A DNA stretch of 64,000 bases from Hydractinia symbiolongicarpus (Eukaryota > Cnidaria > Hydrozoa > Anthoathecata > Hydractiniidae). Both the position numbers and the translations under genes were made by a program. Below the pieces are notes generated by a model that had not been told where the DNA came from, made no database searches, and worked only from the letters and a program-made list of their open reading frames with translations. Positions within the stretch are counted from its first letter, which is position 1. Each line of letters opens with the position of its first letter. Shown here piece by piece: positions 20,078-33,081 of the stretch. Where the stretch lies: positions 12,400,001 to 12,464,000 of the forward strand of contig NC_079883.1 in the NCBI RefSeq assembly GCF_029227915.1, read 5' to 3'.

Positions 20078-20582
20078 TTCATTTTCATTTGTTGCCTTTT
20101 CATTGCAATGGCGCTGTGATATATTTCTTGTTATAACAATTAAGGAACGTGGCGGTTGTTGAAAGTGTTTCCTATGACATTTTCCTACGACATTTTCAGG
20201 AGATGGTACGAGAAAAAAGAGCTTTCAAATGCATACAAACTCGATCTATTGCCGATCAACCAATAGCCCTGACGGAATGGCAAATAAAATAAAATTCCGC
20301 CGCCTTCCGAGGACTTATATCGCAATCACGTTTCGTAACAGCCAAGCGAGGTTTTACCTTAGCGTTTAAGTCACCACCGACATTTGGCCGCGCAACTATT
20401 CTAAGCTCATTCATTTTGACTTAAGGAGGGGGCGAGCGCGGACGCAGGCCCCCACTACCAGAAATTGTACGGTCGAGTTACTGACGTTTGCAGTAATCGC
20501 AGAGGTCAGTAACTCAAAGAAATTAAATAAAAAAATTTGATCACAACGTCAAAATAAATTGCACGTATTTGCCCCTACTAAT

Positions 20583-20702
20583 GTCTACGGCTATACCACG
20601 ATGAACACACCAGTTCTCGTCTGATCACGGAAGTTAAGCATCGTCGGGCCGGGATAGTACTTGGATGGGGGACCGCCTGGAAACTCCCGGTGTCGTAGGC
20701 TT
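20583..20702 (+). rRNA. 5S rRNA: 5S rRNA gene copy 32
   Basis: C10T, C30A (breaks 30-47) and G99A. The spacer has ACAATTGG, CTCATCAT, GCAAGCG and ATTGCAG, repeated exactly in type after copy 33. Confidence 0.95.
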
Positions 20703-21206
20703 TTCATTTTCATTTGTTGCCTTTTCATTTCAATGGCGCTGTGATATATTTCTTGTTATAACAATTAAGGAACGTGGCGGTTGTTGAAAGTGTTTCCTAT
20801 GACATTTTCCTACGACATTTTCAGGTGATAGTACGAGAAAAAAGAGCTTTCAAATGCATACAAACTCGATCTATTGCCGATCATCCAATAACCCTGACGG
20901 AATGGCAAATAAAATAAAATTCCGCCGCCTTCCGAGGACTTATATCGCAATCACGTTTCGTAACAGCCAAGCGAGGTTTTACCTTAGCGTTTAAGTCACC
21001 ACCGACAATTGGCCGCGCAACTATTCTAAGCTCATCATTTTGACTTAAGGAGGGGGCAAGCGCGGACGCAGGCCCCCACTACCAGAAATTGTACGGTCGA
21101 GTTACTGACGTTTGCAGTAATTGCAGAGGTCAGTAACTCAAAGAAATTAAATAAAAAAATTTGATCACAACGTCAAAATAAATTGCACGTATTTGCCCCT
21201 ACTAAT

Positions 21207-21325
21207 GTCTACGGCCATACCACGATGAACACACCCGTTCTCGTCTGATCACGGAAGTTAAGCATCGTCGGGCCGGGATAGTACTTGGATGGGGACCGCC
21301 TGGGAACTCCCGGTGTCGTAGGCTT
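21207..21325 (+). rRNA. 5S rRNA: 5S rRNA gene copy 33, with 1-base deletion
   Basis: One G lost from the 85-89 run, so the 87-90 tetraloop cannot form normally. Copy 34 is identical and shares flanking marks (CATTGGCGC), a single-unit duplication. Confidence 0.94.
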
Positions 21326-21829
21326 TTCATTTTCATTTGTTGCCTTTTCATTTCATTGGCGCTGTGATATATTTCTTGTTATAACAATTAAGGAACGTGG
21401 CGGTTGTTGAAAGTGTTTCCTATGACATTTTCCTACGACATTTTCAGGTGATAGTACGAGAAAAAAGAGCTTTCAAATGCATACAAACTCGATCTATTGC
21501 CGATCATCCAATAACCCTGACGGAATGGCAAATAAAATAAAATTCCGCCGCCTTCCGAGGACTTATATCGCAATCACGTTTCGTAACAGCCAAGCGAGGT
21601 TTTACCTTAGCGTTTAAGTCACCACCGACAATTGGCCGCGCAACTATTCTAAGCTCATCATTTTGACTTAAGGAGGGGGCAAGCGCGGACGCAGGCCCCC
21701 ACTACCAGAAATTGTACGGTCGAGTTACTGACGTTTGCAGTAATTGCAGAGGTCAGTAACTCAAAGAAATTAAATAAAAAAATTTGATCACAACGTCAAA
21801 ATAAATTGCACGTATTTGCCCCTACTAAT

Positions 21830-21948
21830 GTCTACGGCCATACCACGATGAACACACCCGTTCTCGTCTGATCACGGAAGTTAAGCATCGTCGGGCCGGG
21901 ATAGTACTTGGATGGGGACCGCCTGGGAACTCCCGGTGTCGTAGGCTT
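21830..21948 (+). rRNA. 5S rRNA: 5S rRNA gene copy 34, with 1-base deletion
   Basis: Same deletion as copy 33. The following spacer differs: GCGAAG, GCAAATTATTTAAG, CTTATGG, GTAAGG and GTTAATG. Confidence 0.94.
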
Positions 21949-22453
21949 TTCATTTTCATTTGTTGCCTTTTCATTTCATTGGCGCTGTGATATATTTCTT
22001 GTTATAACAATTAAGGAACGTGGCGGTTGTTGAAAGTGTTTCCTATGACATTTTCCTACGACATTTTCAGGTGATAGTACGAGAAAAAAGAGCTTTCAAA
22101 TGCATACAAACTCGATCTATTGCCGATCATCCAATAACCCTGACGGAATGGCAAATAAAATAAAATTCCGCCGCCTTCCGAGGACTTATATCGCAATCAC
22201 GTTTCGTAACAGCCAAGCGAAGTTTTACCTTAGCGTTTAAGTCACCACCGACATTTGGCCGCGCAAATTATTTAAGCTCATTCATTTTGACTTATGGAGG
22301 GGGCGAGCGCGGACGCAGGCCCCCACTACCAGAAATTGTAAGGTCGAGTTAATGACGTTTGCAGTAATCGCAGAGGTCAGTAACTCAAAGAAATTAAATA
22401 AAAAAATTTGATCACAACGTCAAAATAAATTGCACGTATTTGCCCCTACTAAT

Positions 22454-22573
22454 GTCTACGGCCATACCACGATGAACACACCCGTTCTCGTCTGATCACG
22501 GAAGTTAAGCATCGTCGGGCCGGGATAGTACTTGGATGGGGGACCGCCTGGGAACTCCCGGTGTCGTAGGCTT
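22454..22573 (+). rRNA. 5S rRNA: 5S rRNA gene copy 35
   Basis: Exact consensus. The spacer gains two bases at GTAATATATATTT, a mark shared with the spacers after copies 45 and 57. Confidence 0.98.
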
Positions 22574-23080
22574 TTCATTTTCATTTGTTGCCTTTTCATT
22601 TCAATGGCGCTGTAATATATATTTCTTGTTATAACAATTAAGGAACGTGGCGGTTGTTGAAAGTGTTTCCTATGACATTTTCCTACGACATTTTCAGGTG
22701 ATAGTACGAGAAAAAAGAGCTTTCAAATGCATACAAACTCGATCTATTGCCGATCATCCAATAACCCTGACGGAATGGCAAATAAAATAAAATTCCGCCG
22801 CCTTCCGAGGACTTATATCGCAATCACGTTTCGTAACAGCCAAGCGAAGTTTTACCTTAGCGTTTAAGTCACCACCGACATTTGGCCGCGCAACTATTCT
22901 AAGCTCATTCATTTTGACTTAAGGAGGGGGCGAGCGCGGACGCAGGCCCCCACTACCAGAAATTGTAAGGTCGAGTTACTGACGTTTGCAGTAATCGAAG
23001 AGGTCAGTAACTCAAAGAAATTAAATAAAAAAATTTGATCACAACGTCAAAATAAATTGCACGTATTTGCCCCTACTAAT

Positions 23081-23200
23081 GTCTACGGCCATACCACGAT
23101 GAACACACCCGTTCTCGTCTGATAACGGAAGTTAAGCATCGTCGGACCGGGATAGTACTTGGATGGGGGACCGCCTGGGAACTCCCGGTGTCGTAGGCTT
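23081..23200 (+). rRNA. 5S rRNA: 5S rRNA gene copy 36 (C44A)
   Basis: C44A could add a U33-A44 pair to helix III. G66A lies beside helix II. C44A recurs in copies 48, 60 and 63. The spacer has AACTTGG. Confidence 0.96.
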
Positions 23201-23705
23201 TTCATTTTCATTTGTTGCCTTTTCATTTCAATGGCGCTGTGATATATTTCTTGTTATAACAATTAAGGAACTTGGCGGTTGTTGAAAGTGTTTCCTATGA
23301 CATTTTCCTACGACATTTTCAGGTGATAGTACGAGAAAAAAGAGCTTTCAAATGCATACAAACTCGATCTATTGCCGATCATCCAATAACCCTGACGGAA
23401 TGGCAAATAAAATAAAATTCCGCCGCCTTCCGAGGACTTATATCGCAATCACGTTTCGTAACAGCCAAGCGAGGTTTTACCTTAGCGTTTAAGTCACCAC
23501 CGACATTTGGCCGCGCAACTATTCTAAGCTCATTCATTTTGACTTAAGGAGGGGGCGAGCGCGGACGCAGGCCCCCACTACCAGAAATTGTACGGTCGAG
23601 TTACTGACGTTTGCAGTAATCGCAGAGGTCAGTAACTCAAAGAAATTAAATAAAAAAATTTGATCACAACGTCAAAATAAATTGCACGTATTTACCCCTA
23701 CTAAT

Positions 23706-23825
23706 GTCTACGGCCATACCACGATGAACACACCCGTTCTCGTCTGATCACGGAAGTTAAGCATCGTCGGGCCGGGATAGTACTTGGATGGGGGACCGCC
23801 TGGGAACTCCCGGTGTCGTAGGCTT
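23706..23825 (+). rRNA. 5S rRNA: 5S rRNA gene copy 37
   Basis: Exact consensus. The spacer has AATTTAATC, as after copy 49. Confidence 0.98.
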
Positions 23826-24330
23826 TTCATTTTCATTTGTTGCCTTTTCATTTCAATGGCGCTGTGATATATTTCTTGTTATAACAATTAAGGAACGTGG
23901 CGGTTGTTGAAAGTGTTTCCTATGACATTTTCCTACGACATTTTCAGGTGATAGTACGAGAAAAAAGAGCTTTCAAATGCATACAAACTCGATCTATTGC
24001 CGATCATCCAATAACCCTGACGGAATGGCAAATAAAATAAAATTCCGCCGCCTTCCGAGGACTTATATCGCAATCACGTTTCGTAACAGCCAAGCGAGGT
24101 TTTACCTTAGCGTTTAAGTCACCACCGACATTTGGCCGCGCAACTATTCTAAGCTCATTCATTTTGACTTAAGGAGGGGGCGAGCGCGGACGCAGGCCCC
24201 CACTACCAGAAATTGTACGGTCGAGTTACTGACGTTTGCAGTAATCGCAGAGGTCAGTAACTCAAAGAAATTAAATAAAAAAATTTAATCACAACGTCAA
24301 AATAAATTGCACGTATTTGCCCCTACTAAT

Positions 24331-24450
24331 GTCTACGGCCATACCACGATGAACACACCCGTTCTCGTCTGATCACGGAAGTTAAGCATCGTCGGGCCGG
24401 GATAGTACTTGGATGGGGGACCGCCTGGGAACTCCCGGTGTCGTAGGCTT
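24331..24450 (+). rRNA. 5S rRNA: 5S rRNA gene copy 38
   Basis: Exact consensus. The spacer has TTGTCATAAC and ACCTTCGCG, matching the spacer after copy 50. Confidence 0.98.
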
Positions 24451-24955
24451 TTCATTTTCATTTGTTGCCTTTTCATTTCAATGGCGCTGTGATATATTTC
24501 TTGTCATAACAATTAAGGAACGTGGCGGTTGTTGAAAGTGTTTCCTATGACATTTTCCTACGACATTTTCAGGTGATAGTACGAGAAAAAAGAGCTTTCA
24601 AATGCATACAAACTCGATCTATTGCCGATCATCCAATAACCCTGACGGAATGGCAAATAAAATAAAATTCCGCCGCCTTCCGAGGACTTATATCGCAATC
24701 ACGTTTCGTAACAGCCAAGCGAGGTTTTACCTTCGCGTTTAAGTCACCACCGACATTTGGCCGCGCAACTATTCTAAGCTCATTCATTTTGACTTAAGGA
24801 GGGGGCGAGCGCGGACGCAGGCCCACACTACCAGAAATTGTACGGTCGAGTTACTGACGTTTGCAGTAATCGCAGAGGTCAGTAACTCAAAGAAATTAAA
24901 TAAAAAAATTTGATCACAACGTCAAAATAAATTGCACGTATTTGCCCCTACTAAT

Positions 24956-25075
24956 GTCTACGGCCATACCACGATGAACACACCCGTTCTCGTCTGATCA
25001 CGGAAGTTAAGCATCGTCGGGCCGGGTTAGTACTTGGATGGGGGACCGCCTGGGAACTCCCGGTGTCGTAGGCTT
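24956..25075 (+). rRNA. 5S rRNA: 5S rRNA gene copy 39 (A72T)
   Basis: A72T restores the vertebrate GTTAG string but opposes U103, so this pair is lost. The spacer has AATAGCGC, TTTTTAGGTG, GAGGTCTT and CAGTTAAG, as after copies 40 and 51. Confidence 0.96.
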
Positions 25076-25580
25076 TTCATTTTCATTTGTTGCCTTTTCA
25101 TTTCAATAGCGCTGTGATATATTTCTTGTTATAACAATTAAGGAACGTGGCGGTTGTTGAAAGTGTTTCCTATGACATTTTCCTACGACATTTTTAGGTG
25201 ATAGTATGAGAAAAAAGAGCTTTCAAATGCATACAAACTCGATCTATTGCCGATCATCCATTAACCCTGACGGAATGGCAAATAAAATAAAATTCCGCCG
25301 CCTTCCGAGGTCTTATATCGCAATCACGTTTCGTAACAGTTAAGCGAGGTTTTACCTTAGCGTTTAAGTCACCACCGACATTTGGCCGCGCAACTATTCT
25401 AAGCTCATTCATTTTGACTTAAGGAGGGGGCGAGCGCGGACGCAGGCCCACACTACCAGAAATTGTACGGTCGAGTTACTGACGTTTGCAGTAATCGCAG
25501 AGGTCAGTAACTCAAAGAAATTAAATAAAAAAATTTGATCACAACGTCAAAATAAATTGCACGTATTTGCCCCTACTAAT

Positions 25581-25700
25581 GTCTACGGCCATACCACGAT
25601 GAACACACCCGTTCTCGTCTGATCACGGAAGTTAAGCATCGTCGGGCCGGGTTAGGACTTGGATGGGGGACCGCCTGGGAACTCCCGGTGTCGTAGGCTT
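25581..25700 (+). rRNA. 5S rRNA: 5S rRNA gene copy 40 (A72T)
   Basis: A72T plus T76G in loop E. The flanking spacers show it is a one-unit duplicate of copy 39. The spacer also has GACCCCAC, AAACTG and GTGGCCAG. Confidence 0.95.
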
Positions 25701-26205
25701 TTCATTTTCATTTGTTGCCTTTTCATTTCAATAGCGCTGTGATATATTTCTTGTTATAACAATTAAGGAACGTGGCGGTTGTTGAAAGTGTTTCCTATGA
25801 CATTTTCCTACGACATTTTTAGGTGATAGTACGAGAAAAAAGAGCTTTCAAATGCATACAAACTCGATCTATTGCCGATCATCCAATAACCCTGACGGAA
25901 TGGCAAATAAAATAAAATTCCGCCGCCTTCCGAGGTCTTATATCGCAATCACGTTTCGTAACAGTTAAGCGAGGTTTTACCTTAGCGTTTAAGTCACCAC
26001 CGACATTTGGCCGCGCAACTATTCTAAGCTCATTCATTTTGACTTAAGGAGGGGGCGAGCGCGGACGCAGGACCCCACTACCAGAAACTGTACGGTCGAG
26101 TTACTGACGTTTGCAGTAATCGCAGTGGCCAGTAACTCAAAGAAATTAAATAAAAAAATTTGATCACAACGTCAAAATAAATTGCACGTATTTGCCCCTA
26201 CTAAT

Positions 26206-26325
26206 GTCTACGGCCATACCACGATGAACTCACCCGTTCTCGTCTGATCACGGAAGTTAAGCATCGTCGGGCCGGGATAGTACTTGGATGGGGGACCGCC
26301 TGGGAACTCCCGGTGTCGTAGGCTT
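26206..26325 (+). rRNA. 5S rRNA: 5S rRNA gene copy 41 (A25T)
   Basis: A25T lies in the loop B region. Copies 52, 54 and 55 share it. The spacer has TTGTCATAAC and TGGCATTTCCC, as after copy 52. Confidence 0.97.
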
Positions 26326-26830
26326 TTCATTTTCATTTGTTGCCTTTTCATTTCAATGGCGCTGTGATATATTTCTTGTCATAACAATTAAGGAACGTGG
26401 CGGTTGTTGAAAGTGTTTCCTATGGCATTTCCCTACGACATTTTCAGGTGATAGTACGAGAAAAAAGAGCTTTCAAATGCATACAAACTCGATCTATTGC
26501 CGATCATCCAATAACCCTGACGGAATGGCAAATAAAATAAAATTCCGCCGCCTTCCGAGGACTTATATCGCAATCACGTTTCGTAACAGCCAAGCGAGGT
26601 TTTACCTTAGCGTTTAAGTCACCACCGACATTTGGCCGCGCAACTATTCTAAGCTCATTCATTTTGACTTAAGGAGGGGGCGAGCGCGGACGCAGGCCCC
26701 CACTACCAGAAATTGTACGGTCGAGTTACTGACGTTTGCAGTAATCGCAGAGGTCAGTAACTCAAAGAAATTAAATAAAAAAATTTGATCACAACGTCAA
26801 AATAAATTGCACGTATTTGCCCCTACTAAT

Positions 26831-26950
26831 GTCTACGGCCATACCACGATGAACACACCCGTTCTCGTCTGATCACGGAAGTTAAGGATCGTCGGGCCGG
26901 GTTAGTACTTGGATGGGGGACCGCCTGGGAACTCCCGGTGTCGAAGGCTT
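26831..26950 (+). rRNA. 5S rRNA: 5S rRNA gene copy 42 (A72T), weakened helices
   Basis: C57G breaks 21-57, A72T breaks 72-103 and T114A breaks 5-114. Three helices each lose a pair. The spacer has AATAGTGC, AACTTGG, TTCAAGTG and GAGTCACTG. Confidence 0.93.
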
Positions 26951-27455
26951 TTCATTTTCATTTGTTGCCTTTTCATTTCAATAGTGCTGTGATATATTTC
27001 TTGTTATAACAATTAAGGAACTTGGCGGTTGTTGAAAGTGTTTCCTATGACATTTTCCTACGACATTTTCAAGTGATAGTACGAGAAAAAAGAGCTTTCA
27101 AATGCATACAAACTCGATCTATTGCCGATCATCCAATAACCCTGACGGAATGGCAAATAAAATAAAATTCCGCCGCCTTCCGAGGACTTATATCGCAATC
27201 ACGTTTCGTAACAGCCAAGCGAGGTTTTACCTTAGCGTTTAAGTCACCACCGACATTTGGCCGCGCAACTATTCTAAGCTCATTCATTTTGACTTAAGGA
27301 GGGGGCGAGCGCGGACGCAGGCCCCCACTACCAGAAATTGTACGGTCGAGTCACTGACGTTTGCAGTAATCGCAGAGGTCAGTAACTCAAAGAAATTAAA
27401 TAAAAAAATTTGATCACAACGTCAAAATAAATTGCACGTATTTGCCCCTACTAAT

Positions 27456-27575
27456 GTCTACGGCCATACCACGATGAACACACCCGTTCTCGTCTGATCA
27501 CGCAAGTTAAGCATCATCGGGCCGGGATAGTACTTGGATGGGGGACCGCCTGGGAACTCCCGGTGTCGTAGGCTT
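27456..27575 (+). rRNA. 5S rRNA: 5S rRNA gene copy 43 (G48C, G61A)
   Basis: G48C breaks 29-48 and G61A breaks 17-61. Copy 44 is identical, including the flanks (TTTTAATGG, GTATGAG, GAGTCACTG), a single-unit duplication. Confidence 0.95.
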
Positions 27576-28080
27576 TTCATTTTCATTTGTTGCCTTTTCA
27601 TTTTAATGGCGCTGTGATATATTTCTTGTTATAACAATTAAGGAACGTGGCGGTTGTTGAAAGTGTTTCCTATGACATTTTCCTACGACATTTTCAGGTG
27701 ATAGTATGAGAAAAAAGAGCTTTCAAATGCATACAAACTCGATCTATTGCCGATCATCCAATAACCCTGACGGAATGGCAAATAAAATAAAATTCCGCCG
27801 CCTTCCGAGGACTTATATCGCAATCACGTTTCGTAACAGCCAAGCGAGGTTTTACCTTAGCGTTTAAGTCACCACCGACATTTGGCCGCGCAACTATTCT
27901 AAGCTCATTCATTTTGACTTAAGGAGGGGGCGAGCGCGGACGCAGGCCCCCACTACCAGAAATTGTACGGTCGAGTCACTGACGTTTGCAGTAATCGCAG
28001 AGGTCAGTAACTCAAAGAAATTAAATAAAAAAATTTGATCACAACGTCAAAATAAATTGCACGTATTTGCCCCTACTAAT

Positions 28081-28200
28081 GTCTACGGCCATACCACGAT
28101 GAACACACCCGTTCTCGTCTGATCACGCAAGTTAAGCATCATCGGGCCGGGATAGTACTTGGATGGGGGACCGCCTGGGAACTCCCGGTGTCGTAGGCTT
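28081..28200 (+). rRNA. 5S rRNA: 5S rRNA gene copy 44 (G48C, G61A)
   Basis: Twin of copy 43. The following spacer adds AAAAGCC and ATTGCAG. Confidence 0.95.
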
Positions 28201-28705
28201 TTCATTTTCATTTGTTGCCTTTTCATTTTAATGGCGCTGTGATATATTTCTTGTTATAACAATTAAGGAACGTGGCGGTTGTTGAAAGTGTTTCCTATGA
28301 CATTTTCCTACGACATTTTCAGGTGATAGTATGAGAAAAAAGAGCTTTCAAATGCATACAAACTCGATCTATTGCCGATCATCCAATAACCCTGACGGAA
28401 TGGCAAATAAAATAAAATTCCGCCGCCTTCCGAGGACTTATATCGCAATCACGTTTCGTAAAAGCCAAGCGAGGTTTTACCTTAGCGTTTAAGTCACCAC
28501 CGACATTTGGCCGCGCAACTATTCTAAGCTCATTCATTTTGACTTAAGGAGGGGGCGAGCGCGGACGCAGGCCCCCACTACCAGAAATTGTACGGTCGAG
28601 TTACTGACGTTTGCAGTAATTGCAGAGGTCAGTAACTCAAAGAAATTAAATAAAAAAATTTGATCACAACGTCAAAATAAATTGCACGTATTTGCCCCTA
28701 CTAAT

Positions 28706-28825
28706 GTCTACGGCCATACCACGATGAACACACCCGTTCTCGTCTGATCACGGAAGTTAAGCATCGTCGGGCCGGGATAGTACTTGGATGGGGGACCGCC
28801 TGGGAACTCCCGGTGTCGTAGGCTT
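28706..28825 (+). rRNA. 5S rRNA: 5S rRNA gene copy 45
   Basis: Exact consensus. The spacer has GTAATATATATTT, GTTGTAGAAAG, AAATAATAT and CAACTTATC, matching the spacer after copy 57. Confidence 0.98.
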
Positions 28826-29332
28826 TTCATTTTCATTTGTTGCCTTTTCATTTCAATGGCGCTGTAATATATATTTCTTGTTATAACAATTAAGGAACGT
28901 GGCGGTTGTAGAAAGTGTTTCCTATGACATTTTCCTACGACATTTTCAGGTGATAGTACGAGAAAAAAGAGCTTTCAAATGCATACAAACTCGATCTATT
29001 GCCGATCATCCAATAACCCTGACGGAATGGCAAATAATATAAAATTCCGCTGCCTTCCGAGGACTTATATAGCAATCACGTTTCGTAACAGCCAAGCGAG
29101 GTTTTACCTTAGCGTTTAAGTCACCACCGACATTTGGCCGCGCAACTTATCTAAGCTCATTCATTTTGACTTAAGGAGGGGGCGAGCGCGGACGCAGGCC
29201 CCCACTACCAGAAATTGTACGGTCGAGTTACTGACGTTTGCAGTAATTGCAGAGGTCAGTAACTCAAAGAAATTAAATAAAAAAATTTGATCACAACGTC
29301 AAAATAAATTGCACGTATTTGCCCCTACTAAT

Positions 29333-29452
29333 GTCTACGGCCATACCACGATAAACACACCCGTTCTCGTCTGATCACGGAAGTTAAGCATCGTCGGGCC
29401 GGGATAGTACTTAGATGGGGGACCGCCTGGGAACTTCCGGTGTCGTAGGCTT
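29333..29452 (+). rRNA. 5S rRNA: 5S rRNA gene copy 46 (G81A, C104T)
   Basis: G21A breaks 21-57, G81A breaks 81-95 and C104T gives a G71-U104 wobble. The spacer has CATTGG, TTAAAAG, TTTTTCTAC, AAAATGAAAT and GCGACG, shared with the spacer after copy 58. Confidence 0.95.
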
Positions 29453-29957
29453 TTCATTTTCATTTGTTGCCTTTTCATTTCATTGGCGCTGTGATATATT
29501 TCTTGTTATAACAATTAAGGAACGTGGCGGTTGTTAAAAGTGTTTCCTATGACATTTTTCTACGACATTTTCAGGTGATAGTACGAGAAAAAAGAGCTTT
29601 CAAATGCATACAAACTCGATCTATTGCCGATCATCCAATAACCCTGACGGAATGGCAAATAAAATGAAATTCCGCCGCCTTCCGAGGACTTATATCGCAA
29701 TCACGTTTCGTAACAGCCAAGCGACGTTTTACCTTAGCGTTTAAGTCACCACCGACATTTGGCCGCGCAACTATTCTAAGCTCATTCATTTTGACTTAAG
29801 GAGGGGGCCAGCGCGGACGCAGGCCCCCACTACCAGAAATTGTACGGTCGAGTTACTGACGTTTGCAGTAATCGCAGAGGTCAGTAACTCAAAGAAATTA
29901 AATAAAAAAATTTGATCACAACGTCAAAATAAATTGCACGTATTTGCCCCTACTAAT

Positions 29958-30077
29958 GTCTACGGCCATGCCACGATCAACACACCCGTTCTCGTCTGAT
30001 CACGTAAGTTAAGCATCGTCGGGCCGGGATAGTACTTGGATGGGGGACCGCCTGGGAACTCCCGGTGTCGTAGGCTT
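29958..30077 (+). rRNA. 5S rRNA: 5S rRNA gene copy 47 (G48T)
   Basis: A13G, G21C (breaks 21-57) and G48T (breaks 29-48). The spacer has ATTCAATAAC, GCGAAG and GTAAGG. Confidence 0.95.
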
Positions 30078-30582
30078 TTCATTTTCATTTGTTGCCTTTT
30101 CATTTCAATGGCGCTGTGATATATTTCTTGTTATAACAATTAAGGAACGTGGCGGTTGTTGAAAGTGTTTCCTATGACATTTTCCTACGACATTTTCAGG
30201 TGATAGTACGAGAAAAAAGAGCTTTCAAATGCATACAAACTCGATCTATTGCCGATCATTCAATAACCCTGACGGAATGGCAAATAAAATAAAATTCCGC
30301 CGCCTTCCGAGGACTTATATCGCAATCACGTTTCGTAACAGCCAAGCGAAGTTTTACCTTAGCGTTTAAGTCACCACCGACATTTGGCCGCGCAACTATT
30401 CTAAGCTCATTCATTTTGACTTAAGGAGGGGGCGAGCGCGGACGCAGGCCCCCACTACCAGAAATTGTAAGGTCGAGTTACTGACGTTTGCAGTAATCGC
30501 AGAGGTCAGTAACTCAAAGAAATTAAATAAAAAAATTTGATCACAACGTCAAAATAAATTGCACGTATTTGCCCCTACTAAT

Positions 30583-30702
30583 GTCTACGGCCATACCACG
30601 ATGAACACACCCGTTCTCGTCTGATAACGGAAGTTAAGCATCGTCGGGCCGGGATAGTACTTGGATGGGGGACCGCCTGGGAACTCCCGGTGTCGTAGGC
30701 TT
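30583..30702 (+). rRNA. 5S rRNA: 5S rRNA gene copy 48 (C44A)
   Basis: C44A only, 7502 bp after copy 36, which has the same change. The spacer has AACTTGG. Confidence 0.97.
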
Positions 30703-31207
30703 TTCATTTTCATTTGTTGCCTTTTCATTTCAATGGCGCTGTGATATATTTCTTGTTATAACAATTAAGGAACTTGGCGGTTGTTGAAAGTGTTTCCTAT
30801 GACATTTTCCTACGACATTTTCAGGTGATAGTACGAGAAAAAAGAGCTTTCAAATGCATACAAACTCGATCTATTGCCGATCATCCAATAACCCTGACGG
30901 AATGGCAAATAAAATAAAATTCCGCCGCCTTCCGAGGACTTATATCGCAATCACGTTTCGTAACAGCCAAGCGAGGTTTTACCTTAGCGTTTAAGTCACC
31001 ACCGACATTTGGCCGCGCAACTATTCTAAGCTCATTCATTTTGACTTAAGGAGGGGGCGAGCGCGGACGCAGGCCCCCACTACCAGAAATTGTACGGTCG
31101 AGTTACTGACGTTTGCAGTAATCGCAGAGGTCAGTAACTCAAAGAAATTAAATAAAAAAATTTGATCACAACGTCAAAATAAATTGCACGTATTTGCCCC
31201 TACTAAT

Positions 31208-31327
31208 GTCTACGGCCATACCACGATGAACACACCCGTTCTCGTCTGATCACGGAAGTTAAGCATCGTCGGGCCGGGATAGTACTTGGATGGGGGACCG
31301 CCTGGGAACTCCCGGTGTCGTAGGCTT
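31208..31327 (+). rRNA. 5S rRNA: 5S rRNA gene copy 49
   Basis: Exact consensus. The spacer has AATTTAATC. Confidence 0.98.
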
Positions 31328-31832
31328 TTCATTTTCATTTGTTGCCTTTTCATTTCAATGGCGCTGTGATATATTTCTTGTTATAACAATTAAGGAACGT
31401 GGCGGTTGTTGAAAGTGTTTCCTATGACATTTTCCTACGACATTTTCAGGTGATAGTACGAGAAAAAAGAGCTTTCAAATGCATACAAACTCGATCTATT
31501 GCCGATCATCCAATAACCCTGACGGAATGGCAAATAAAATAAAATTCCGCCGCCTTCCGAGGACTTATATCGCAATCACGTTTCGTAACAGCCAAGCGAG
31601 GTTTTACCTTAGCGTTTAAGTCACCACCGACATTTGGCCGCGCAACTATTCTAAGCTCATTCATTTTGACTTAAGGAGGGGGCGAGCGCGGACGCAGGCC
31701 CCCACTACCAGAAATTGTACGGTCGAGTTACTGACGTTTGCAGTAATCGCAGAGGTCAGTAACTCAAAGAAATTAAATAAAAAAATTTAATCACAACGTC
31801 AAAATAAATTGCACGTATTTGCCCCTACTAAT

Positions 31833-31951
31833 GTCTACGGCCATACCACGATGAACACACCCGTTCTCGTCTGATCACGGAAGTTAAGCATCGTCGGGCC
31901 GGATAGTACTTGGATGGGGGACCGCCTGGGAACTCCCGGTGTCGTAGGCTT
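31833..31951 (+). rRNA. 5S rRNA: 5S rRNA gene copy 50, with 1-base deletion
   Basis: One G is lost from 69-71 (reads GGCCGGATAG), which shortens helix V and the intermediate element. The spacer has TTGTCATAAC, ACCTTCGCG and CCAATATTT. Confidence 0.94.
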
Positions 31952-32456
31952 TTCATTTTCATTTGTTGCCTTTTCATTTCAATGGCGCTGTGATATATTT
32001 CTTGTCATAACAATTAAGGAACGTGGCGGTTGTTGAAAGTGTTTCCTATGACATTTTCCTACGACATTTTCAGGTGATAGTACGAGAAAAAAGAGCTTTC
32101 AAATGCATACAAACTCGATCTATTGCCGATCATCCAATAACCCTGACGGAATGGCAAATAAAATAAAATTCCGCCGCCTTCCGAGGACTTATATCGCAAT
32201 CACGTTTCGTAACAGCCAAGCGAGGTTTTACCTTCGCGTTTAAGTCACCACCAATATTTGGCCGCGCAACTATTCTAAGCTCATTCATTTTGACTTAAGG
32301 AGGGGGCGAGCGCGGACGCAGGCCCCCACTACCAGAAATTGTACGGTCGAGTTACTGACGTTTGCAGTAATCGCAGAGGTCAGTAACTCAAAGAAATTAA
32401 ATAAAAAAATTTGATCACAACGTCAAAATAAATTGCACGTATTTGCCCCTACTAAT

Positions 32457-32576
32457 GTCTACGGCCATACCACGATGAACACACCCGTTCTCGTCTGATC
32501 ACGGAAGTTAAGCATCGTCGGGCCGGGTTAGTACTTGGATGGGGGACCGCCTGGGAACTCCCGGTGTCGTAGGCTT
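32457..32576 (+). rRNA. 5S rRNA: 5S rRNA gene copy 51 (A72T)
   Basis: A72T opposes U103. The spacer matches the spacer after copy 40 (GAGGTCTT, CAGTTAAG, GACCCCAC, GTGGCCAG). Confidence 0.96.
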
Positions 32577-33081
32577 TTCATTTTCATTTGTTGCCTTTTC
32601 ATTTCAATAGCGCTGTGATATATTTCTTGTTATAACAATTAAGGAACGTGGCGGTTGTTGAAAGTGTTTCCTATGACATTTTCCTACGACATTTTTAGGT
32701 GATAGTACGAGAAAAAAGAGCTTTCAAATGCATACAAACTCGATCTATTGCCGATCATCCAATAACCCTGACGGAATGGCAAATAAAATAAAATTCCGCC
32801 GCCTTCCGAGGTCTTATATCGCAATCACGTTTCGTAACAGTTAAGCGAGGTTTTACCTTAGCGTTTAAGTCACCACCGACATTTGGCCGCGCAACTATTC
32901 TAAGCTCATTCATTTTGACTTAAGGAGGGGGCGAGCGCGGACGCAGGACCCCACTACCAGAAACTGTACGGTCGAGTTACTGACGTTTGCAGTAATCGCA
33001 GTGGCCAGTAACTCAAAGAAATTAAATAAAAAAATTTGATCACAACGTCAAAATAAATTGCACGTATTTGCCCCTACTAAT

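Larger units (their letters stand above)
28706..31327 (+). repeat. Part of a 12-unit higher-order repeat (partner 36207-38828)
   Basis: Copies 45-49 and their spacers match copies 57-61 mark for mark at an offset of 7501 bp. Shared rare marks are the 627-bp unit with GTAATATATATTT, G81A plus C104T, G48T, then C44A, then consensus. Confidence 0.8.
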